5,284 nucleotides of DNA, taken from assembly GCA_026193755.1 (NCBI GenBank), contig JAPHUI010000357.1, positions 1 to 5,284 of the forward strand. Direction: 5' to 3'. The stretch's first letter is position 1. Every line of letters starts with the position of its first letter. This document shows positions 1-5,284 of this stretch, piece after piece. The notes under the pieces are model-generated. The model made no database searches, was not told where the DNA came from, and worked only from the letters and a program-made list of their open reading frames with translations. The translations under genes were made by a program, and so were the position numbers. This stretch comes from Ignavibacteriaceae bacterium. GTDB taxonomy: Bacteria; Bacteroidota; Ignavibacteria; Ignavibacteriales; Ignavibacteriaceae.

Positions 1-2096
1 AAGCAGGCCAATTTTATTTGATAGTAAGGCACCTAGGATATAAAACCAATATATCTGAAATATTAATTTCAGGGAAACAGCAAAATGAAACTGTATCAGT
101 TGAACTTTCCCAGGAAAATATTAGGCTCGAGGAAGTAGTTGTTGAAGGAAAACGAACCGGCGAAGGGATTACGAGCACTATTGATATTTCCCCGGAATTG
201 CTTTCAAAACTCCCTACCCTTAGCGGCGAAGTTGATCTGTTCAGATCGCTAGAACTTTTACCGGGCATAAATAAAGCTTCAGAAATTTCAAGCGGTTTGT
301 ACGTTCGCGGGGGATCACCGGACCAAACTTTAACTTTAGTTGACGGTGTTATTGTATATAACCCGGCACATCTTGGAAACATTGCCAGCACATTTAATAC
401 AAGTGCAATAAGTGATGTAAAATTAATAAAAGGAGCTTTTCCCGCCGAGTACGGCGGCAGACTATCAAGTGTTCTTGATATAAAACTCCGCTCCGGCACT
501 AAGGAAAAAGATAAAGGTACTGTTGGAGTTGGTATTATAAATTCATTTGCTGCTTTTGAAGGTCCCCTTAAAGAAAACTCAACATACATGCTTTCGGGCA
601 GATATATGTACTATGACATCATTCAAAAAAATTTCAATAGTCAGTCGACTATTCCACGTTATAATTTTTTTGATATTAATGCTAAAGTAAATTATATCTT
701 ATCTGAAAATAACATAATATCAATTAGTGGGTTATACAGCAAAGACCATGCTTATAATCCTCCCCAGCTATCTGATACTGATTATGAAATTGATTGGAAA
801 AACATCAACTTAAGTTTGAATTGGATTCAGATAAATAAAAAGTCTCTTCTTCTTAATTCTATATTCAGTTTTATTAATTATGAATTTTCATCAAAAATAG
901 GCAGTAACTCTAATAATATTTCGTTATATACATATTATTCAAATCCAAATCTTATCGATCTTTATTTTCGTCAAAATGCTGAAATCCGATGGCATCAGAA
1001 TCATACCCTTAAAACAGGATTTGATATAGCTCTCCACAGTTATGATATATTATACAGTGATATTTATAACGAAGCATTGGAAAAAATTCCCTTCGCAGGT
1101 CAGAATATTAATTCTATTGAATCTTCACTCTACTTGCAGAGTGAATCAAAATTTACCGATTTCTTGTCGGCAAACATTGGTGGAAGACTTTACTATTTTA
1201 GTACACAAAAGTTGCTCAGATTTGAGCCGAGAATTTCAGCTAGTTATGAAATAACTCCTGATTTTATTTTAAAAGGTGCATTCGCAATAGCCGATCAATT
1301 TTTGCATCTGATAACAAGAAACGATATTACTCTGCCGACCGATCTTTGGTATCCTTCAACTAAAAACATTCTGCCAAGCAAATCCACACAATATGTATTC
1401 GGATTTGATTCTTACTGGTTTGACCAAAGTTATGTTTTTACGACTGAGGGATTTTATAAGGATATGAAAAATATATACGAGTTCAAAAATGCACCTCAAC
1501 TTAATCCACTCGATGATTCAATCGAGGACCAGTTTACTCCGGGACAAGGTGAAGCTTACGGAGTCGAGCTTTTTCTGAATAAAACCAAAGGAAGATTTTC
1601 GGGCTGGATAGGATACACTCTTTCTTGGTCTGTAAGACAGTTCGATGAACTAAACGGCGGAAAAAAATATTATTCTAAATATGACAGGAGGAATGATTTT
1701 TCCTTTGTGCTTTCATACAGATTGCTTGATAATTTAAATTTAGGATTAACCTGGATTTACGCTACCGGGCAAAGATACACGTTACCTCCTTCTCAATTTA
1801 TTTTTGACCCGATAGGAATCGGTGGGAATGGACAAATCCAGTTCACTTATGCCGGTTTAAATACGGCGCTGTTTCCTGATTATCACAAGCTGGATTTAAA
1901 CTTTAACTACTCATTCAAAATGTTCAACTCTGATTTTGAAGCATACGTTAACCTTTACAATGTCTATAACAGGCATAATGCTTTTGCGCAATATGTAGTG
2001 TTAGAAAAAAATGAAAATGGAGTGGAAGTGCCGGTTGTTAAAAGAATAACTTTGTTTCCTTTTATTCCTTCAGTAGGTATTGCAATAAAATTTTAG
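1..2096 (+). CDS. TonB-dependent outer-membrane receptor, 5' partial
   Basis: This is an outer-membrane active transporter that would take up a ligand using TonB/ExbBD energy; the substrate cannot be told. The frame is open to the left edge (in frame from base 3, reading A-G-Q-F-Y before the TTG at 18), so that TTG is not the true start. Signal peptide and most of the leader domain are outside the window. Numbering from the TTG, residues 1-40 are the end of a CarboxypepD_reg-like beta domain (RHLGYKT...). It is followed by LEEVVVEG (37-44), the segment that usually precedes the plug and resembles a TonB box. The plug covers about 55-165, with the typical LELLPGINKASE, GLYVRGGSPDQTLTLVDG, YNPAHLGN and AEYGGRLSSVLDIKLRSG stretches. 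The rest is rich in alternating aromatic strands, a 22-strand-type barrel, ending in a terminal Phe (GIAIKF) as expected for an outer-membrane protein. There is no SusD-like partner; a DUF4249-like lipoprotein follows 5 bases downstream. Family assignment is very secure; ligand is unknown. Confidence 0.95.
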   Translation, partial: AGQFYLIVRHLGYKTNISEILISGKQQNETVSVELSQENIRLEEVVVEGKRTGEGITSTIDISPELLSKLPTLSGEVDLFRSLELLPGINKASEISSGLYVRGGSPDQTLTLVDGVIVYNPAHLGNIASTFNTSAISDVKLIKGAFPAEYGGRLSSVLDIKLRSGTKEKDKGTVGVGIINSFAAFEGPLKENSTYMLSGRYMYYDIIQKNFNSQSTIPRYNFFDINAKVNYILSENNIISISGLYSKDHAYNPPQLSDTDYEIDWKNINLSLNWIQINKKSLLLNSIFSFINYEFSSKIGSNSNNISLYTYYSNPNLIDLYFRQNAEIRWHQNHTLKTGFDIALHSYDILYSDIYNEALEKIPFAGQNINSIESSLYLQSESKFTDFLSANIGGRLYYFSTQKLLRFEPRISASYEITPDFILKGAFAIADQFLHLITRNDITLPTDLWYPSTKNILPSKSTQYVFGFDSYWFDQSYVFTTEGFYKDMKNIYEFKNAPQLNPLDDSIEDQFTPGQGEAYGVELFLNKTKGRFSGWIGYTLSWSVRQFDELNGGKKYYSKYDRRNDFSFVLSYRLLDNLNLGLTWIYATGQRYTLPPSQFIFDPIGIGGNGQIQFTYAGLNTALFPDYHKLDLNFNYSFKMFNSDFEAYVNLYNVYNRHNAFAQYVVLEKNENGVEVPVVKRITLFPFIPSVGIAIKF

Positions 2097-2101
2097 AACC
2101 A

Positions 2102-2905
2102 ATGAAAAATAAAATAAATACTATTTTTTATATAATTTTTGTTCTTATTCTCATATCCTGTGAGAGTGAAGAAATAATTAGCCCTGAAACAGGATATGTA
2201 GAATATACAGTCGTGCAAGCAGAAATTCGATCAGGTCAAATTTTCCCAGCAGTTCGCTTTACAAGAACACTACCTCTGGGAATTCCTTATGATATAAAGC
2301 AAGCAGAATTGAAAGATGTAACTGCTTATCTCATCAAGAATGAAGTACAGGTTGTTCCACTTATTTATTCGATTGATGGACTTTACAAACCACGATATGA
2401 TTTTTATGTTGATGAAGGCGAGGTTTACGAACTCTATGCAAATTGGGAGGGCAAATTTATTTATGGTAAAACAATTATCCCTCATAAACCAGTTATTACT
2501 GAAGTAAATAATAATGTGAATCCATATTTTTTCGAGGCTGACATTCTAGCTGAAACTAATACAGTATATGCTGCAATTTGGATTGTATCAACTTCGCCAC
2601 CTGCTAAAGCAGATGACTTTTATTCAGTAAGCACACCATCAGAGAATAATAATAACATAGTTTCCGTAAGAACAGCAACAATTCCTGAAGAATACAAAAG
2701 TGCAGCTTATGCCGGACAAAGATATATTAAAGTCTTAGCTTTTGATCAGTCATATAGAAAATATTTTGATAGCAGGACCTCAGGACAGAAAATTAATGAT
2801 CCATATGTTCAGGGTGGAGGTACTGTTGAATGGAATATGCAAGGTGAAAAAGTAATAGGTATGTTTATTGGCGTAACCCATGATTTAACAAGAAACGTGA
2901 ATTAA
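2102..2905 (+). CDS. DUF4249-like lipoprotein, partner of the TonB receptor
   Basis: This is a probable lipid-anchored envelope protein of 267 residues. The N-terminus is a short lipoprotein signal: K-rich start, hydrophobic 8-18, then lipobox L17-I-S-C20. Acidic residues follow the cysteine (C-E-S-E-E), which in Bacteroidota often marks export to the outer face of the outer membrane; surface location is therefore an inference. The remainder resembles DUF4249: an early strand with VRFTRTLP (51-58), DVTAYLIKN (72-80), a Y-x-V-x-x-G-x-x-Y-x-L stretch near 102-112, GKTIIP (122-127), and a Gly-rich C-terminal end GGGTVEWNMQGEKVIGMFIG (238-257). DUF4249 genes are commonly found just downstream of TonB-dependent receptors, as here (5-base gap, 1-base gap to the next gene), so translational coupling and a role in the same uptake system are likely. 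No Shine-Dalgarno motif is visible; the ATG is chosen because it yields a complete lipoprotein signal. Molecular function of the family is not established. The assignment rests on motif layout recalled from memory, not on a search. Confidence 0.8.
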   Translation: MKNKINTIFYIIFVLILISCESEEIISPETGYVEYTVVQAEIRSGQIFPAVRFTRTLPLGIPYDIKQAELKDVTAYLIKNEVQVVPLIYSIDGLYKPRYDFYVDEGEVYELYANWEGKFIYGKTIIPHKPVITEVNNNVNPYFFEADILAETNTVYAAIWIVSTSPPAKADDFYSVSTPSENNNNIVSVRTATIPEEYKSAAYAGQRYIKVLAFDQSYRKYFDSRTSGQKINDPYVQGGGTVEWNMQGEKVIGMFIGVTHDLTRNVN

Positions 2906-2906
2906 A

Positions 2907-3953
2907 ATGAAAAAAGTAAAGACAAGAGTTTTAACATTATTTTATTTCAGTATATTCTTATTTACGAATAGTTGTATCGAAGATAACGTAGTACCGCCAC
3001 TCACAGGTGAGCTAAATTCTTCTGCAGAAATATTAGTTTATCTGGATTCTCAGACAGATTATCCGAACACATTCAAGGCTCCGGCTTTAGTTGACGCAGA
3101 AGAAGTTTATTCAAGCATTAATTCTTATATGATAATTGACATTCGCCCGAACAATGAATTTACTGCTGGACATATTGAAAACTCTGTAAACGTAAGTACA
3201 GATTCACTGTTCGATTTTGTAGAAGAAAAATTTAATTATGGTTATGCAAAAATTATCTTAGTCAGCAAGAATGGACAAAGCGCAGCCTATTTTACCTGCT
3301 TATTGAGATTAGCAGGATTTGAGAATATTTACAGTTTGAGTTTTGGTTTAGCTTCATGGAATGAAATTTTTGCAGATGAATGGCTTTCAGTCTTGGGAAA
3401 TGATCCTGGAATACAATATTATACCAATGAAGAAAAATATAAAAACGAATTTAGCTCCCTGCCTGATATTAACCTTGAAAATCCTGAAGCTCCGCTAAAA
3501 GACCGAGTAAACTCAAGGATAAAAAAAATAATTTTACAAGGTTTTTTAGAGAATGTTCATTTCAAAAAATTCCTACCTATATTTCCAAAAGATTATCTTA
3601 TTTGTTACGGAAGTACGAAACGTCTTTACTATGCACGAAGTATTGGTCCTCTTGCAAATTTGGGTCATTGGGAAAATGCAATTTTTTACAAGGCTGATCC
3701 TAAATATAATTTAAGGAGTACCGATTCTTTGCAAACTTTGCCTAATAATTCTCCTATTTTAATTTATGGTGGTACCGGTGAATTAAGTGCATGTATGACT
3801 GCTTATCTCCGAGTTCTTAATTACAATGCACAAACATTATTATTCGGAGCAAACCAGCTTTTTTACGATAGAATGATTGTGTACCCAGAATTATTAGAAT
3901 TTGCCTTTTCATATTCACGCATAAAAAACTATCCTTATCTCACCGGTAATTAA
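2907..3953 (+). CDS. Lipoprotein with two rhodanese-like domains, both lacking the catalytic Cys
   Basis: This 348-residue protein is probably lipid-anchored: a hydrophobic stretch (8-19) is followed by T20-N-S-C23 and then acidic I-E-D. The lipobox is slightly atypical, with Thr at -3. Residues about 62-160 form a rhodanese-like domain: I-I-D78-I-R80, E84, GHIENSVNV (88-96), then the active-site loop and the typical LLRLAGFENIYSLSFGLASWNE (132-153). Active rhodaneses have Cys at the first loop position; here the loop reads V-S120-K-N-G-Q-S, so Ser replaces it. Residues about 225-325 look like a second, more diverged rhodanese fold: GHWENAI (253-259), ILIYGGTGELS (284-294) and TAYLRVLNYNAQTLLFG (298-314), with Gly288 at the cysteine position. 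Cys296 lies outside the loop position. The protein is therefore unlikely to transfer sulfur and may instead bind a ligand or partner. It begins 1 base after the DUF4249-like gene and is probably co-transcribed with it. The fold is well supported for domain 1 and moderately for domain 2; the role is unknown. Confidence 0.85.
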   Translation: MKKVKTRVLTLFYFSIFLFTNSCIEDNVVPPLTGELNSSAEILVYLDSQTDYPNTFKAPALVDAEEVYSSINSYMIIDIRPNNEFTAGHIENSVNVSTDSLFDFVEEKFNYGYAKIILVSKNGQSAAYFTCLLRLAGFENIYSLSFGLASWNEIFADEWLSVLGNDPGIQYYTNEEKYKNEFSSLPDINLENPEAPLKDRVNSRIKKIILQGFLENVHFKKFLPIFPKDYLICYGSTKRLYYARSIGPLANLGHWENAIFYKADPKYNLRSTDSLQTLPNNSPILIYGGTGELSACMTAYLRVLNYNAQTLLFGANQLFYDRMIVYPELLEFAFSYSRIKNYPYLTGN

Positions 3954-3975
3954 TTTTCTCATTAGTGCTTCAAAT

Positions 3976-3998
3976 AAAAAAAGCCCGCTTGTGCGGGC
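3976..3998 (-). terminator. Intrinsic terminator of the minus-strand ccmF-like gene
   Basis: A perfect 6-bp GC stem, GCCCGC (3983-3988) and GCGGGC (3993-3998), encloses a 4-base loop. On the minus strand the hairpin is followed by seven Ts (complement of the A run at 3976-3982), a textbook Rho-independent terminator. It lies 26 bases past the stop of the minus-strand gene. On the plus strand the hairpin is followed only by CTGTTAAAATT, without a U-tract, so termination of the receptor cluster that ends at 3953 would be weaker. The hairpin may still serve both convergent units. Confidence 0.9.
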
Positions 3999-4023
3999 CT
4001 GTTAAAATTATTATCTGATAAAC

Positions 4024-4614
4024 CTATGAAATCACTCGTGATTCTTTCAGCCTTCTAGCCATCGATATAAAGAAACCAACTACCATAATTACTACACCTG
4101 CCCAAACAAGATTTACAAACGGTTTTATGCTTGCAGTCACACTTAGAATTTCATTCGATTGATTAGGCGTTGTGTTATCGCCATTTATTTTTGAAATAAT
4201 TAAATCCGCATTGTGATTACTTTGCTCAATTTTACTTACTTCAACTTTGAGATTTGCTTCCTCTATTTCTGCCGGAGTGTATTCAAACTGACCCGATTTG
4301 ATCTTAATTAATGGTGAGATTTCATAGTCTTTCCCATCCTTCGTAACAATTAATTTTGTACCCATCTCAACATCACCACCAGACATCATTGCTGCCATAT
4401 CTGGTTTTATAAATTCTTCATATTTTAATTTTATTCCCTCATAATCTATTTCTGATCCTGGACTTAATGTAACTTTATGACCACTTGTATGGTCCACTCC
4501 TCCTTCATCATAACCCAGGGGAGATAAATAAATATCCTTAGTTAAAAGACTAAGTATTGCCGGTTCGCGAACTATGCTATTATTGAAATCACTTCTGTAC
4601 ATTATCGGAGTCAT
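4024..4614 (-). CDS. ccmF: CcmF-like cytochrome c haem lyase, C-terminal fragment after an in-frame stop
   Basis: This 196-residue reading frame (ATG at 4614, stop TAG at 4026-4024) corresponds to the C-terminal periplasmic region and last membrane helix of CcmF/NrfE-type haem lyases. These proteins help attach haem to apocytochromes c at the outer face of the inner membrane. Recognisable parts are REPAILSLLTKDIYLSPLGY (16-35), matching the family's 'P-x-I-x-x-x-x-x-x-D-x-Y-x-S-P' stretch. A beta-rich region with a Gly-rich, Met-rich insert (70-85) follows, and finally KPFVNLVWAGVVIMVVGFFISMARR (164-188), the characteristic last transmembrane helix and its positive tail. There is no signal peptide or membrane segment ahead of the roughly 160-residue periplasmic part, so it would not be exported correctly on its own. 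It is in the same frame as the upstream piece and separated from it only by a TGA and 15 bases. It is best read as the rest of the same gene, interrupted, rather than an independent protein. The ATG at 4614 is the first available start but has no ribosome-binding motif. Confidence 0.8.
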   Translation of the reverse strand: MTPIMYRSDFNNSIVREPAILSLLTKDIYLSPLGYDEGGVDHTSGHKVTLSPGSEIDYEGIKLKYEEFIKPDMAAMMSGGDVEMGTKLIVTKDGKDYEISPLIKIKSGQFEYTPAEIEEANLKVEVSKIEQSNHNADLIISKINGDNTTPNQSNEILSVTASIKPFVNLVWAGVVIMVVGFFISMARRLKESRVIS

Positions 4615-4629
4615 ATTATAATTAGAGTT

Positions 4630-4632
4630 TCA
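4630..4632 (-). other. In-frame TGA interrupting the ccmF-like gene
   Basis: On the minus strand the frame reads GTT AAA AAA TGA AAC TCT AAT TAT AAT ATG, i.e. V-K-K-stop-N-S-N-Y-N-M, and then continues open for 196 codons with CcmF-like sequence. Frames on both sides are identical, so this is a substitution-type interruption, not a frameshift. A one-base insertion or deletion in the adjacent A6 run leads to other stops (TAA or TGA) within a few codons, so a homopolymer miscall does not repair it. A single base change to GGA (Gly), CGA or AGA (Arg) would restore a continuous reading frame. No hairpin suggestive of a selenocysteine insertion element is evident just downstream. Confidence 0.85.
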
Positions 4633-5284
4633 TTTTTTAACATCAACATTAAATGCGTATTTAGTATTATTCTCTATTGGATAAATTCCAGTAAAAGTTA
4701 AATCATATCCGAATGCAGAGGCTTGTTTACCCTTAACCAGATCAACTGTTACTTCTTGACTATAAACCGATGAACCAATTACACCGAGTAAAAATAATGC
4801 GATTCCTATATGTGCTACATAAGCACCCAGCATTTTGAAATTACCACGAACAATTTTTATCGCAATATCAAGATTAACAAAAAGCGAGAACGCTGTTGTA
4901 AGAGAAAGCAGAATTATCATTAAATCGCTTACGCCAGCGAAAAGAATCAGAATCACGGTGAATAAAACAGCACCCACTGTAGAAATAATAGACTGTTTTA
5001 TAAGTTCCCTAGTATCAGTCTTTCTCCATTTTATGAGCAGGCTCAACCCATTTAAGAACATTATAATTATTGCCAAAGGCACATGCATTTCGTTATAGAA
5101 AAAAGTATCAACTGATTGCCCAAAAATTGGAGCAGAAGTTCCAACAAGAATAATAATCGCAGAAGCAATTAGAACAATCATAGCAGTGAAGAGAGCAAGT
5201 TCACGGGAAAGCAGACTTTCTTCTTCAACAATATTTTCATTCAGAGTTTTCCATCTGAAAGCAATCATACCAACACCTAGAACT
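4630..5284 (-). CDS. ccmF: CcmF-like cytochrome c haem lyase, middle part; 5' end outside window, ends at in-frame TGA
   Basis: The frame is open to the right edge: codons before the Met at 5268 read V-L-G-V-G, so that Met is internal and the true start is beyond the window. Numbering from that Met, ESLLSRELAL (17-26) and LVGTSAPIF (41-49) match the conserved 'ESLLSRE...LLGTLYP' stretch of CcmF. YNEMHVPLAIIIMFLNGLSLLIKW (58-81) matches the region that follows. Five transmembrane helices are visible at about 24-46, 62-80, 93-111, 115-138 and 146-167. His153 in AYVAHIGIALFLLG probably corresponds to the C-terminal transmembrane haem-ligand histidine of CcmF (His491 in E. coli, from memory). The tryptophan-rich WWD haem motif should lie in the N-terminal half, outside the window. 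After helix 5 the periplasmic region starts (SQEVTVDLVKG...) but stops at V-D-V-K-K-TGA. The missing rest is encoded in frame just downstream. Other haem-lyase-family names (NrfE, CcsA-like) are possible. Confidence 0.85.
   Translation of the reverse strand, partial: VLGVGMIAFRWKTLNENIVEEESLLSRELALFTAMIVLIASAIIILVGTSAPIFGQSVDTFFYNEMHVPLAIIIMFLNGLSLLIKWRKTDTRELIKQSIISTVGAVLFTVILILFAGVSDLMIILLSLTTAFSLFVNLDIAIKIVRGNFKMLGAYVAHIGIALFLLGVIGSSVYSQEVTVDLVKGKQASAFGYDLTFTGIYPIENNTKYAFNVDVKK

Noticed and set aside
18..20. TTG as the real start of the receptor gene
   Set aside because: The frame stays open to the window edge and the protein would start in the middle of the leader beta domain with no signal peptide, so the start lies upstream.
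14..589. Minus-strand 191-residue open frame
   Set aside because: Antisense shadow of the receptor plug region, whose plus-strand translation has clear family motifs; no motif is recognised on the minus strand.
1042..1254. Plus-strand 70-residue open frame within the receptor barrel
   Set aside because: Out-of-frame shadow of the receptor gene with no supporting features.
2270..2485. Minus-strand 71-residue open frame
   Set aside because: Antisense shadow of the DUF4249-like lipoprotein gene, low-complexity translation.
4600..4632. Selenocysteine at the TGA
   Set aside because: No evident downstream stem-loop, and the CcmF family is not known to have a redox Cys/Sec at this position.
4630..4640. 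A6 run directly before the TGA as a programmed or transcriptional slippage site
   Set aside because: The downstream coding frame equals the upstream frame, and both shifted frames hit another stop within a few codons, so slippage would not join the two parts.
4835..5098. Plus-strand 87-residue open frame inside the ccmF-like gene
   Set aside because: Antisense shadow of well-supported transmembrane coding sequence; no recognisable domain.

Overview
The window looks like chromosomal DNA from a member of the Bacteroidota/Ignavibacteriota/Chlorobiota group. The DNA is AT-rich. It carries a TonB-dependent receptor with a CarboxypepD_reg-like leader domain followed by a DUF4249-type lipoprotein, a pairing typical of that group. 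Start codons are preceded by A/T-rich sequence with no clear Shine-Dalgarno motif. The exact genus cannot be read from the sequence.

Left part, plus strand (1-3953): a tight three-gene cluster. It holds (i) an outer-membrane TonB-dependent receptor whose 5' end lies outside the window, (ii) a DUF4249-like lipoprotein 5 bases downstream, and (iii) a lipoprotein with two rhodanese-like domains 1 base further on. The spacing implies one transcript, with its promoter outside the window. The first two genes look like a receptor and its surface lipoprotein partner for uptake of an unknown ligand. The third is the odd member: both of its rhodanese active-site loops appear to lack the catalytic cysteine (Ser in domain 1, Gly in domain 2).

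Middle (3954-4023): a short convergent intergenic region with a strong GC-rich hairpin. Its U-tract is on the minus strand, so it mainly terminates the minus-strand gene.

Right part, minus strand (4024-5284): the C-terminal half of a CcmF-like cytochrome c haem-lyase gene. Its N-terminal half lies beyond the right edge. The reading frame is interrupted by a single in-frame TGA at 4632-4630. The same frame continues immediately afterwards with the expected CcmF C-terminal periplasmic region and last membrane helix. It is therefore one gene split by a stop codon, not two unrelated genes. This split and the double-degenerate rhodanese lipoprotein are the two points most worth a second look. I found no RNA gene, mobile element, CRISPR array or notable repeat.
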